NCBI GenBank assembly: GCA_003615045.1
Contig: ML014124.1
Coordinates: forward strand, 124,001 to 188,000
Direction of reading: 5' to 3'
Origin: Caulochytrium protostelioides
Lineage: Eukaryota; Chytridiomycota; Caulochytriomycetes; Caulochytriales; Caulochytriaceae
Length of the DNA stretch: 64,000 nt
The notes under the pieces were generated by a model that searched no databases, was not told the origin of the DNA, and worked only from the letters and a program-made list of their open reading frames with translations. Below are positions 45,701-55,905 of the stretch, piece by piece; the stretch's first letter is position 1; each line of letters starts with the position of its first letter. The translations under genes were made by a program, and so were the position numbers.

Positions 45701-46445
45701 TCGATTCCAATTGACCTGGCCGCCCCGTACCGCCGACGCTTCGACGCTTCGACGTGCCATTCAACGCAGCCGCCGCCTTCCGCGGGACGGGCTCCGGTGG
45801 CGCGCCGGCGCGAGGACCCCGCGTCCGCCTCGGGACGCCGTGCCGATCGTCCCTCGCTGTTCGATTGTCTTCCCAGGCGACGACGGCGACAACGACGACG
45901 ACACCAACGTTGAGGGCGACGCCCGCCACGGCCTCCACAGACACATCCGAGCTATCGGCGATCCCCCTCGCCTTCTCTGCCCCGAGTCTCGCGGACGGCT
46001 GTCGTCGAAGATTCGGCGCATGCTCTGTACCACTATCCTGAGACTCTGTAGTCCTGCGTCCTGCCCCGCATTGGCCCCCAGACGCCGTGAAACTTGCGTG
46101 ATCCGTGAAGACGCCCCTCAATTCACGTCCTGAACCTCGACCGTGCGTGACCTCTGACGCGTAGTGGCATTTTGGGGCTAATTTTCATCCCCATCCGGCT
46201 GACGGATCAGCTCGCAGTCGTGCCCGTCATCTTCGGGTGCATACCTGTCGCTTCTGTCCGACGTGTGATACCTTCCCTTCTGTGATCCCTTCGGGTGCTT
46301 CGTGTGCGCATCGCATCCGCTTGATCGATTTTGCATCGGCCAGAGCGAGAGAACCCCCTCTCTCGCTCTGGCTCTCGCTTTGGCCATCGCTTGCGCTCCC
46401 GCTTGCTCTCCCGTCACGTCCCGGCCCTGCCCGGACGCCGGCGCT
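36771..46445. other. 9.7 kb gene-poor interval upstream of the zinc-finger gene
   Basis: No ORF here, on either strand, has a recognisable family, and I found no tRNA, rRNA or snRNA signature. The first 1.7 kb (to about 38480) is near 50% GC, with scattered short ORFs; the rest is GC-rich with overlapping chance frames. Two short coding-like stretches, 38275-38472 (+) and about 41477-41640 (-), are described in the findings. A GGCTCCA array lies at 43732-43773 and a CCG run at about 44781-44803. The last kilobase should be promoter and 5' leader of the zinc-finger gene. Confidence 0.5.
43732..43773. repeat. GGCTCCA heptanucleotide array, six copies
   Basis: Six tandem units, the third carrying one C-to-T change. 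Intergenic. Confidence 0.88.
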
Positions 46446-48826
46446 ATGGCGGCTCCGTCGACGCCGTATAACCCCATGACGGGGCTGAGTGGCCGTCCCG
46501 TCAGCGACCCGGTATCTGGCTATTTTTATGGCTTGCCGCCCTACCCGCTTGACTCGCACGCCGCGGTCGCCGTCTCGGGGGGCCTAAACCACCCGCCGTC
46601 CGTCGGATCCGTGCTGTCGTCCTCGCAGCGCATGACCCCCGCGCTCTCGTCGGGTATGACCACGCATATCGGCACGCCCTCGGCGTACGCGACCTCGCGC
46701 TCGACGCCCGAGTCCGTCGCCGCCGGCTCTGCCCCACCGCCTCTCGGCAATGCCATGGCCCCGCTCGCCATGTCCATGGCCGCCGCGTCGTCGGCCCATC
46801 CGGCCATGCTGCCCATGTGCTCAATGGCCGGCCATCCCGCCGCGATGCACGTTACCCCCACGGGCTTCCTCATGGCGAATCCCTCGGGGTCCGCGTCGGC
46901 GGCCGTCCTCGCCTCAGCGGGCCATGTCGGGCATGCCCATGCGCAAGGCACGCCCCCGGGCGCCGGCGTGCACCAAGCCGACCCGCGGGCCGGCAGCTCC
47001 AATCCCCACGCCAACACGCCCGCCGCCACCGGCTGGCCGACGCCCGACTTTGCGTCACCGGGTACCGACGGCGGCGGGTCGCTCAGCGACGCACCCGGCG
47101 CCGGCGCGCATGCCCTGTCCGCCTTGCGGACGCCGTCGGCCGCACCGCTTCCGCCCTCGCAATCCTTGCAGCAGCCGCGGCCGCCGTCGGCAATGTCTCA
47201 CTTCTCGGCTGCGGCTCACCACTCGGGCACCGTGGGGCTCTCGGGCGCCGCCATGGGACTGGCATCCATGGCGTCGCAGCACCGTCACGGCCCGTCCGCA
47301 TCGACTTCGACTGGCGCGTCTGGCACGCCCACGAGTCACGCGATGCTCTCACAGGAGATGGGCCGGCTGCCGGCCTCCTCGATGGGCACGGGGTTGCATT
47401 CGATGCAGGCACCGGCCGAGACCCTGCCGTCGGTCATGACCCATGCGGGAATCGAGGTGTCGTCGTCGGCATCCTTTGGCGGCATGGACTTCCCGGCGTT
47501 GCCATACGCCGGTCTGGGACCGTCAACGGTGATGCTGCCCTCTGACAATGGCAACAACAACTCTGGCTCAAATACCCATCATCCTAATCCGCATCAGCAG
47601 CAGCAACAACAACATCATCATCGACAGCAGCAATATCAGCAGCAGCAACGCCAAGATCAGCGGCAGCAGCAGCAACAACAACAGGTATCCCATCCACCAG
47701 AGTCAAATCCACCGTTTGATCCGCCGTCTGCCGTGAATAATATCAGTGGTGGCAACGTCCACCCCAACGTAAACACGTCACATGCTTCGGCCACGCCACA
47801 TTTGGGTGTCGCTCTCTCGGGCGGCATGTCACTTAACAGCTCACAATCCTTCATGCGCCCCTCGTCACGTGTCGACACCCACGGCGACGGCTCCGCACGC
47901 CACGCGGCCCAGCGACCCGTAAGTTTCTTGCTGGACGCAAACACCTCCTTTTCGGCGATGGACGCGCTGGGCAAAGGCTCGGCCGTCGACGCGGTGCTGA
48001 CGCACCCATCACCGTTGCTCGACACGAAGACCCCGTCGGTGGGCTCGCAGGCTTCGCTACCGATGGGTAACGTCTTCTACGGCCACTCGCCATCCATGAA
48101 CAGTGGCCGCGGCAGCAACTACGACACGACGCCGACGACGCCCTTCCCGACGTGGCCCTTCCCGCCGTCTGGTGACGCGAAGCCGGTGCTTGACTTCCAC
48201 ATGCCGCACATGCGACCCATGAGCGGCAGCAGCAACCACGGTGGCAACGACAGCCACAGCATCGGTAGCATCGGCGACGGTAATGGTGGGAGCAGCAGCA
48301 GCAGCAGCAGCAATAGCGTGATGGCGCATCCTGTCTTCTCGCCGTCGCCCGGCGCCATGGCGTCCCTCTCGCAACACGTTGCCGCGCCCAGCGGCCCCGG
48401 GGGTCTTGGCAACAACAGTGAGTTGTTTTCATCAGTGGTGTCGCCGTTCGATATGCACCCGCAGCATGTGCGCCGCGGAATCGAGCCCCAGCGTCCGGTG
48501 TGGATTTGTCCGTGGATGGGGTGCGAGCGCCGGTTCACGGGCAAATTCAACCTGAAGAGCCACATGATCTCGCACAGCCAGGACAAGCCGCACCAGTGCA
48601 CCGAGTGCGGCAACCAGTTCCGACGCAAGCACGATCTGCAGCGCCACGTGCGCACCCTCCACTCGCTCGACCGGCCGCACAAGTGCCCCAACTGCCACAT
48701 GGCGTTCGCGCGCACGGACGCGTTGCAGCGCCACATGATGGTTGAAGCTAAGCAGAAGGAACAGCTCCTGATCGATCAAGACCAGCTCCGCCGCGAAGAC
48801 GAGCACAAGCGACAACTCATACTCCT

Positions 48827-48889
<63 letters not shown>

Positions 48890-49187
48890 GCAACAGCAAC
48901 AGTATCTCCATCGTCAGCAGCATCTGCACCATCATGAAATGAGCTACGGGGTACCGTCGCTCAGTCTGATGGACTCGAAGGGGGTGGCCGTGGCGTCTCA
49001 CATGGCGCCGATGGCCTCGCCCGGCAGCCGTATCTACGCGGCCCCGCCCCGCCTGACACACGACCAGGTTCTTGCCGGCTCGTCCTCGGCGGCGCTGCGC
49101 CCGCCACCGCCAAGCACGTATCCTGTCTATGGCTATGACAACGGGATCTCTAGTATCTCAGGCCTCAACCTCGGCCGCCCCTCCTAA
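46446..49187 (+). CDS. Crz1-like C2H2 zinc-finger transcription factor with poly-Gln tracts
   Basis: The protein has 913 residues from the first in-frame ATG (46446, MAAPSTPYNPMTG). Residues 1 to about 680 are low-complexity (Ser, Ala, Met, His, Gln), with a Gln/His-rich block around 380-420. Zinc fingers follow: finger 1 (about 686-710, C-x4-C...KFNLKSHMISH), finger 2 (716-740, CTECGNQFRRKHDLQRHVRTLH) and finger 3 (747-767, CPNCHMAFARTDALQRHMM). The NLKSH, KHDLQRH and FARTDALQRH pattern matches the calcineurin-responsive Crz1 class. Finger 3 lacks the final His, as in Crz1-type third fingers that use another ligand. A run of about 26 Gln (near residue 794) separates the fingers from the C-terminus. 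Expected to be a nuclear DNA-binding regulator; whether calcineurin acts on it is not shown, and I did not identify a PxIxIT motif. It stands at the end of the gene-poor interval. Confidence 0.88.
48828..48903 (+). repeat. CAG/CAA tract encoding poly-Gln
   Basis: CAG-rich run with CAA interruptions near its end, in frame in the zinc-finger gene, encoding about 26 Gln just after the fingers. A potential site of length polymorphism. Confidence 0.88.
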
Positions 49188-49572
49188 TACCCCTGAGAAA
49201 GGATCTTTTTTGATTTTAGAGCGAGAAAAAAAACTTTGCCAACTTTTCCCGAGACTGGCCACCCCATCACCCCATCATGATCATATCACAACCATCACCA
49301 TGATCTTTTTTCGTTGCTTCTTCACGTGCCGTCGGTGATCTCTCTTCTCTCTGACGTTGTGTATTGTATGTTGATGTCGCCCTATCTGACGGACTCCTAC
49401 GCGCATCTTTCATTCGTACTAGCGTACTAGCGCATGGTCCTTTGACGCAACCCCTCCAATCCTTTTAATCTTTCAAGAACGTCTTTGCATCTTTATGATT
49501 ATGGGATCGGTAGCTTCGCCGCTCGGCATTGCTCACCTGTCCCTACGCATCGGGGTGCGACCGGTCAGCAGG
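49188..49572. other. intergenic between convergent genes
   Basis: Holds the 3' flanks of the zinc-finger gene (+) and the four-helix membrane protein gene (-). AT-richer than the coding DNA, with T- and A-runs near 49205-49235. No gene. Confidence 0.6.
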
Positions 49573-50532
49573 TCAGCGGCCCGAGATCATCTCGTGCGAA
49601 GCCGACGACGGGTGACGTGGCGGCACCGGGAACTGCAGCTGCGGCTGCGAGGCGAAGAGCGGCGGGCGCGGCGGCACGGCGGGGCCGCCCGGGGCCGCGT
49701 CGCCATACCCGGAGCCGACCTCCTGGCCGCTGCGCAGGCTGTGCGTCGAGGCCTGGGGCGAGAGCAACGCGTGGTGGGAGCGCGTGTGCGCGCCGGCCGG
49801 CAGGTCGCCCAGGTACTGTGAGCCCTGCGAGGGCTGGCTGCCGAGGCGGCCGCTGGAGGCGGTGCTGCCGAGGCTCGTCTGGGAGTCGTCGCGGTGGAGC
49901 ATCGGCGGGCGGGGCGGCGGCGGACGGGGCCCGGCGGGCTCGCGCAGCGCGTGGGGCGACGGCGGGGCCTGCGCGTCGCGGTTGAACACACAGCGGTAGA
50001 TGGCGCCGCAGCTGAGGCCCCAGCTGAAGAGCCAGCCGAGGCTGCAGAGGCTGAGGCCGACGATGACCATGCGCCAGTGGTCGCAGCCCGACTGGCCGGT
50101 GGTGCAGCCGCGACCCTCGAAGCCGGACCCGACGGTCGTGCCGACCCAGGCAATGACGCCGATGCCGTCCAGCAGGGTCTCGATCATGAGCACGCGGCGC
50201 GTGGCTTGGGCCTTGCGCACGTGGCGCCATGTGCCGACCACGAGCAGGCTCAGAGCATGGGTGAGGCCGAACGAGCACAGTGCATAGACCCAGCGCGTCA
50301 TTGGGCCGAGGCGATAAGCGGCGATAAATTCGGCGATTTGCAGATGCGTCAGGATGACGAGCAGCACGCAGACGACGACCTGGTAGCCGCGGACGGCGAA
50401 GCGGGGGCGCGACGACAGCATCACGCGGGGCTCAATCGGGTGGACCGCCGCGGAAGCCTGGACGCTGCCGTCGAGGCCCGTGTCGGACCGGGACTTCTTG
50501 ATCTTGGCGGGACGGGACCCGAGGAGCGCCAT
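49573..50532 (-). CDS. four-helix membrane protein (MARVEL-like topology), unknown function
   Basis: The protein has 319 residues from the ATG at 50532 (MALLGSRPAKIKKSRSD). A basic cytosolic N-terminus of about 48 residues precedes four hydrophobic segments: about 50-72 (YQVVVCVLLVILTHLQIAEF), 80-102, 112-133 and 154-182. A loop between helices 3 and 4 contains two Cys (RGCTTGQSGC), which could form a disulfide. The C-terminal 130 residues are Pro/Ser-rich and likely cytosolic. The four-helix layout with an extracellular Cys pair resembles MARVEL-type proteins of fungal membranes, but I cannot assign a family from sequence alone. It is divergent from the TBC gene across 1.4 kb. Confidence 0.75.
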   Translation of the reverse strand: MALLGSRPAKIKKSRSDTGLDGSVQASAAVHPIEPRVMLSSRPRFAVRGYQVVVCVLLVILTHLQIAEFIAAYRLGPMTRWVYALCSFGLTHALSLLVVGTWRHVRKAQATRRVLMIETLLDGIGVIAWVGTTVGSGFEGRGCTTGQSGCDHWRMVIVGLSLCSLGWLFSWGLSCGAIYRCVFNRDAQAPPSPHALREPAGPRPPPPRPPMLHRDDSQTSLGSTASSGRLGSQPSQGSQYLGDLPAGAHTRSHHALLSPQASTHSLRSGQEVGSGYGDAAPGGPAVPPRPPLFASQPQLQFPVPPRHPSSASHEMISGR

Positions 50533-51919
50533 GGCGAGTATGACCTGCGCGGTGGTGACCCGAAAGAAGAAATGGGGATGGCGATGGCGGCGGCAATGAC
50601 GCAAGCGTGCGTGGTGACCCGTGAGCGTCCTTTCGGATGATCTAGTCCAGTATCTTCTCTACGGAAGTCACAGAGTGACTTGAAGACGATGTGCCGTCGT
50701 GGTGGTGAGTAACGTGAACATCAATAAATCCTCTCTTTCTTGCGAACATCCTAATCATCGACGGTGGCCGCACCTGGGTCCAGGGGCCTTAAATAGGCCG
50801 TCGTGGACGCTGCCATGCGAGGCATTCAAACGCCTTGCCACCTGCTGGAACGGCCCTGCCGAATCGTCCGAGAACGGGTCTCCCATCTTCGCTATGTTCG
50901 ACACGCACCGCCCGCCCGAGCAGCGCCATCGAACGTTCGAGACGCCGCCGTGAGCGCCGATCCTTATTTTAGCGGGCCGGCGCCGGCGCCACCGCCTCCA
51001 TGGCCGCGGCCCTGGCTGCCCCCGCTGCCGCCACAGGCCGCGGAGATGGGCCCAGAAGGCGATCACGCTCCCCTGCTGCGCCACCCGGCGCGTGGCGCAG
51101 GGCCGCGGCGGCGGGCGGCTCATGACGTTGATGCGGTCCAAACCAGACCGGGCAGCCCACCGCAGCGTCCCGCTGCTGTCGAAACGTCCGCGGCGGATCG
51201 CTGTGAGTGAGGCACCTGCGTGGAGTCGTCGTCGCCAGCACGTGGCGACCACGTGCTTCCGAAACACCGCGTCCATGTCGATCCGTCCGCTCCCGCATGA
51301 CGGTCGCCGCATCGTCGCGGCTGTCACTGGGCCGCGCTGGCCGCCTGCGCTTCCACCAGGTGTCCCATCAGCCCAGCGAGTGCCTGCTCCTGCATCGAGC
51401 GCCTGCCTCTCCTGTGACCGCTGATGCGCTGGTGCCTTCGCTTCGCGCCACTCTGCATGACTCGGCTCTGCACCGCTTGTGAATACTGGTCGGGTTTGTC
51501 GACTTGACGAACGATTCGAGGTCTTGAGCTCCGTGAGACGGTCTCATTCGAGCTCAACCACGAGCTCAGCGTCCAGCCTCCCGAAGACAAAAAAAACGTC
51601 CCGCAACAAGGGACGGTCGCCCAAGCGACGGCCGCTCCGCAACCGTACGAACCCGACCATCCGCATCCGCATCCGCTCGTTCCCTCCAGTGCAATCTCTT
51701 GGTCCGCCATCCACTCGCCGCTCACGCCGTCTGGCCGGATCTTGTCGCTCGGCCATCTCCCGCCCCTGCTCCTGTTGCCATCGAGCCGGCCTGGCGCACG
51801 TCGTTGATTCCAGACCCTGACCACGTGCTCCGCCAGGTGTCCCACCCGTGGACGTCGCGGGGCATGCCGCTTGCCGGGGCCGCGCCGGTCAATCACGCCG
51901 ATCTGGCTACGCCAGCGCC
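50533..51919. promoter_or_regulatory. divergent upstream region of the membrane protein (-) and the RabGAP gene (+)
   Basis: About 1.4 kb that must carry both promoters. The first 200 bases are AT-richer. Frames on both strands are unremarkable. The frame of the RabGAP stays open back to 51848 without an ATG, so a small upstream exon is possible but not seen. Confidence 0.45.
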
Positions 51920-54634
51920 ATGGATGACGCTCAGCGCCCACGTCGTGTGAGCGGATCGTCACGGACGGTGGTGATCGACTCCTCCGAGAGGCGTCGGCGG
52001 TCGGGGGCCTCCCGCGGCCACCACCGCCGCAGCGACGCGGCGCCGTCGCCCGTCGCGACCCGCGGAAGCCACGACGACGGCGCCACGCATCCCGGCTCGG
52101 CGGAAGCACCGGTTGTGTCGCCTTTCCTGAGCACGGCGTCCATGGAAGACCAGGACCCCAGTTCCAGCACTCCGACCACGAGCCGCAGGCTACACCAGAC
52201 GCCCGACACGGCGGCGACGCCCGCTACCTTACCGCCCGTCGCCACGACGATGGCGACGCGCATCACCGCGGCGCCCGCGGCAGCGCCATTCCGGTCGGCC
52301 CACGACGACGGCGAGGTCGGCGACGACGGCGACGAGTCGGACGACTCGCTTCTCGGCGGAACCTATCTCCACGTGGACGCGCCGCACGACCCGAACCCGA
52401 TCCGGTTTCTGCCGAATTCCAGCGCCCAGATGGCCCAGATGGTTTTGGACGAAGCGCGCTGGTCGCTCTATGAGCGGTTTAGCAAGATCACCCATGTCTA
52501 CCGGCAGGTGACGCACCGGCTGCGCCACACGGCCGCCGGCGCGGCCGCCGGCGAGGGCACGGACGCTTTCGACAGCGCCGATGACGACCCGGCGACCGCC
52601 GAGTATGAGGATACCCGCGTCCAGCTCGCGCGATGGGCGCACTGGCAGCAGGTCCGCCGCCGCAACGATGTCCATCTCGAAGTCGATCCGCTGCTCGTGC
52701 TGGATGATGTCGCCGTGCGGCCCCGTGACCGCGACCGCGACCGCGACTCGGCGTCGGCCAACGCCTCGCCGGCGGCGTCATCTGCCGCATCATCGCGTCG
52801 CCAGTCCCGCGTCCGCGCCTTCTCGGGCTCGAGCGAGGGCCCACAGACGCCGTCGCCGTCCGTGTCGATGGCGGCGTCGCTCGTCGCAGAGCCGGAGGCG
52901 ATGGCGTCCGTCGCAGGCGGTGCGGCCTCCCCGAGCGCCGCAACCGCTGCGAGTGCTAGCCATGGCACGGCCGAGCCGGCGGCGACGCCGGACATCATCC
53001 ATCACCTGAAAGCGCTCAACTACCCGATCTGGAAGCGATCGACGCAGGCGAATACGGCGCTCGGCGTCTTCGAAGTCCTCTCGAGCGACACGGTCCTACC
53101 GCCGACGTCTCATTGCGACACGCGGTTTGACGGGGCCGCCGTCGCCGCGAACGCCAAACCGCTCGGCTGGGACGAGTGGAAGCGGTCTTTCGATGTCTAC
53201 AAACCCGAACCGGTCGTGGATACCGCCGTCTCGGCCCTCATGCATTGGGGGCCGGTGGGGCTCACGACGGCGCTGCGCCAACCAGGCGCCATTGATCGTC
53301 TGCGGCCTCAAGCAACCCCTTCGGCGGCGGCGGCGACGATGCTGGAGAACTCGGACGCGCCAGGCTTTCCATTGGAATCGGGACCGGGACCGTGCGACGG
53401 GATGGCGCCGCATGGCGAGGCGCGACTGCAGGAGCAGGATGCGGATGAGGGCGACCACATCATCACGCATCTGCCCGAACAGGTTTGCCTGCAAATGACA
53501 CATGCGCAACTGTGTGAGCGAATCTACCACGGCGGCGTGCGTCGGAGTTTGCGGCCCATCGTATGGAAATACCAGCTGCGCTACTGGCCGGTCGGGTGCA
53601 ATCTTCAAACCCGACGCCGCATCGACTTGGCTAAGACGCAAGAGTACATGCGCCTAAAGCAGAAGTGGATCGCATGGATCCCCTTTTTGCGGGTCAATGA
53701 GGACGATCCCGCGGTCGAGGCGAGCGCGAGCGAGGACGCGCATGCCGACTCGAGTCAAGCGCCGACGCCCGAGCAGCTGTCGAAACTCCGCGATGCATGG
53801 ACCCGGATTGAAAAGGATATCACGCGCACCGATATGGATCTGCCTTTCTACAACGGGCAAGGCAATGCGGACACGCGCCCCGGGAGCGCCGCGTCGGCGC
53901 CGTCACCGATCCCGCAGTGCCCGCGCACGTGCCCGCGCGTCGCCAAGGGCAGCAACACCGAGAAGCTGCGCGACGTGCTGCTGACGTATGTGCTCAGCGT
54001 CGAAGGCGACGACGCGGCCCAGGGCTACGTGCAGGGCATGAACGACCTCATGTCGCCGCTGCTGCAAGTCTTTAACGGCGATGAGGTCGCCACGTTCTGG
54101 TGTTATACCGAGTTCATGCGGCGTACGCACAACAACTTCCGTGTCGACGGCAAGGGCATGTCGCTCCACCTGGAAATCCTGCATGACCTATTCCATTATG
54201 CGGATCCCGGCTTCATGGCCCATCTAGACGCCCTCCAGGCGGGCCATCTCTTCTTTTGCTACCGCTGGCTGCTGGTCTGGTTCAAACGCGAGTTCTCCTC
54301 GCGCGCCGTGCAGAGCATCTGGGAAGTGCTGTGGACCGACTACGGCACCAAGGACCTGCTCTACTTTTTTGCGCTTGCTATCGTCACCGAGCACCGCGAC
54401 GCGATCGTGCGCCATCTGCTGAATTTTGAGGAAGTCCTCAAGTACATCAACGATCTGAGCCGCACGATGGATGTCGCGGTGTTGCTGACCCAGATGCGCC
54501 AGCTCGTCGCGACCTTCCGTCACGACGCCATCGCCCAAGGCCTCATTCAGCCGCACGAGCTGCTCGACCTCCCGGCGTTCCTCGCGGCCCAAAAGAAACA
54601 GCGTGAAACGGACATTGTTTCCCCAGCATGCTGA
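51920..54634 (+). CDS. TBC-domain Rab GTPase-activating protein, Gyp7/TBC1D15 class
   Basis: The protein has 904 residues from the ATG at 51920 (MDDAQRPRRVSG). The first 140 residues are Ser/Thr/Pro-rich. A region around 155-200 (TYLHVDAPHD...WSLYERFSKITHVYRQV) and another near 355-430 (WKRSTQANTALGVFEVLSS, then PLGWDEWKRSFD) correspond to the N-terminal and linker parts of Gyp7-type proteins. The TBC domain runs from about 535 to 870: GGVRRSLRPIVWKYQLRYWP, the arginine finger in EKDITRTD (Arg636), the glutamine finger in YVQGMNDLMSPLL (Gln705), then FFCYRWLLVWFKREF and IWEVLWTDYG. Both catalytic residues are intact, so it should accelerate GTP hydrolysis by Ypt7/Rab7-like GTPases in endosome-vacuole traffic. 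Substrate choice is inferred from the family. Confidence 0.92.
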   Translation: MDDAQRPRRVSGSSRTVVIDSSERRRRSGASRGHHRRSDAAPSPVATRGSHDDGATHPGSAEAPVVSPFLSTASMEDQDPSSSTPTTSRRLHQTPDTAATPATLPPVATTMATRITAAPAAAPFRSAHDDGEVGDDGDESDDSLLGGTYLHVDAPHDPNPIRFLPNSSAQMAQMVLDEARWSLYERFSKITHVYRQVTHRLRHTAAGAAAGEGTDAFDSADDDPATAEYEDTRVQLARWAHWQQVRRRNDVHLEVDPLLVLDDVAVRPRDRDRDRDSASANASPAASSAASSRRQSRVRAFSGSSEGPQTPSPSVSMAASLVAEPEAMASVAGGAASPSAATAASASHGTAEPAATPDIIHHLKALNYPIWKRSTQANTALGVFEVLSSDTVLPPTSHCDTRFDGAAVAANAKPLGWDEWKRSFDVYKPEPVVDTAVSALMHWGPVGLTTALRQPGAIDRLRPQATPSAAAATMLENSDAPGFPLESGPGPCDGMAPHGEARLQEQDADEGDHIITHLPEQVCLQMTHAQLCERIYHGGVRRSLRPIVWKYQLRYWPVGCNLQTRRRIDLAKTQEYMRLKQKWIAWIPFLRVNEDDPAVEASASEDAHADSSQAPTPEQLSKLRDAWTRIEKDITRTDMDLPFYNGQGNADTRPGSAASAPSPIPQCPRTCPRVAKGSNTEKLRDVLLTYVLSVEGDDAAQGYVQGMNDLMSPLLQVFNGDEVATFWCYTEFMRRTHNNFRVDGKGMSLHLEILHDLFHYADPGFMAHLDALQAGHLFFCYRWLLVWFKREFSSRAVQSIWEVLWTDYGTKDLLYFFALAIVTEHRDAIVRHLLNFEEVLKYINDLSRTMDVAVLLTQMRQLVATFRHDAIAQGLIQPHELLDLPAFLAAQKKQRETDIVSPAC

Positions 54635-55905
54635 ATACGTCTTACTTGGCTGTACTATGAAGATAAAACGCTTGAACGTGGTCTACCGTGAACCGCCATG
54701 GGACCGTGGTTCGAGGGTTGCTGTGGTGCGAAGCCACCAATGGCCAGTTTAAGAACTTCGATCTCCATGCCGCGTTAAACATCCGACGCTGTCTAGTGTT
54801 ACCCGTCTGACTGGAGGCGTTGTGCCGCAACCCCGGGCAAGCTCCGCTGCAGCCCAAGGTCGACCAGCGCATCCGGCGATAAACCTGATACGGACTGCCC
54901 CTGTGGGGGGACACCTGGGGTGCACCAAGGAGGGCGCGGCATTCGTTAGGTCGTCTCAAAGGAGGGCCTCTTTAGACGAGCACGTATGCTCGTTAAAAAT
55001 AGGAATCATGAACGCGGCAGCGATCCAATGCGGTGACGTGGCCACATCATCAGCAACCACGATCCGCATTCTCGTCGTCGCCTCGTCTCCCGCACCTCGA
55101 CGGTTGTCGACGTGGATTCATTACTGCTGACCAATGCGCCCGCCCATCGATATTTCCTTCTTTTTTTCTATTTATTTATATCGTCGACGGCCAGGCACGA
55201 TGCCGCTGGGCCGGCGGTCCCCTCCATAACGGCGCTGAGGGCCTCTACTGGCGTCGGCGTCGGCATGGGCGCTAACACTTGCATAGCATGGCATTGCGCG
55301 GCATCCCAGCCCCCTGGCCCGCCGGGCCCCTCTGACCGGCTGTGCCGTGCCGCCGATACCGAGCCAAGCTGCCACGGACGCGGGTGGGCCGTGACGCCGG
55401 TGCTCTCCCGCTCTGGACCATCACGCCGTCTGGCCGCCGCTGCTAGGCTGCGCCCCCCGAGTGCTGAGTGCCGAGTTCCAGCTTTCTCGCCACGGGGCCC
55501 CTCACGGCGTCCCCTGCCGTTGGGTCGGGTGCAGCCCAAATTTCTTTTTTCTGCGCGGTGCGGAGTCGGTCGGTGGCGGGAGCGCAGTGATACATGGCGC
55601 GACCAAACTCCGCCTACCGGATTCATATAGGCCGGGTCCGGCGAGCGCTTTTCTGGCGCGAAGAGGGGTTGTCTTGGTTCACTTCTCGGTCTGCCGGATG
55701 CATTGAATGGTGAAGAGAGCCGTGGGCGTTCATGGTAGAGGGGCTCCGTGGATGCAGAGAAAGGAAGATAATCGGGATACATGACGGGACATCGGATACC
55801 ACCCTGCCCGGCACCCACACGACGACCACCTCGAGCACTCAAGGCGTCGCCCCACCCCTTCTCCCATATCCTCTTCCTTAATTCGACTCACGTATCGATA
55901 CCACC
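54635..55905. other. intergenic, about 1.3 kb, containing a transposon-like relic
   Basis: Lies between the RabGAP and IMP dehydrogenase, both +. The first 500 bases are AT-richer and contain the TnpB/Fanzor-like scrap listed separately. The rest is GC-rich and ends in a pyrimidine-rich leader before the IMPDH ATG. Confidence 0.55.
54676..54882 (+). pseudogene. relic of a TnpB/Fanzor-like protein C-terminus
   Basis: One frame reads GTVVRGLLWCEATNGQF, then KNFDLHAALNIRRCLVLP, then a TGA stop at 54808-54810. It continues in the same frame as LEALCRNPGQAPLQPKVDQ and ends at a TAA. An arrangement RGL-x-x-C, then an N-x-D-x-x-A-A-x-N-I-R box, then RP-x-x-LCR-x-PGQ is, as I recall it, the C-terminal zinc-ribbon/RuvC-III end of IS607-type TnpB relatives (Fanzor-like) in fungi, protists and giant viruses. 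The Asp of the RuvC-III box survives. Everything upstream is missing: the frame is closed at 54673-54675 and the RabGAP gene ends 40 bases before. It is a dead fragment. Family assignment is by pattern memory only. Confidence 0.45.

Noticed and set aside
45690-45715. TTCGATTCC resembling a tRNA T-loop/B box
   Set aside because: The flanking bases cannot form the five-pair T stem, and no D-arm or acceptor stem is in range.
44907-46121. 404-codon minus ORF upstream of the zinc-finger gene
   Set aside because: Arg/Gly-rich with no family or ordered segment; overlapping open frames on the other strand; best explained by GC content.
54705-54730. GGTTCGAGG as a tRNA B box
   Set aside because: No T stem or acceptor pairing; the segment is better read as the TnpB/Fanzor-like relic.
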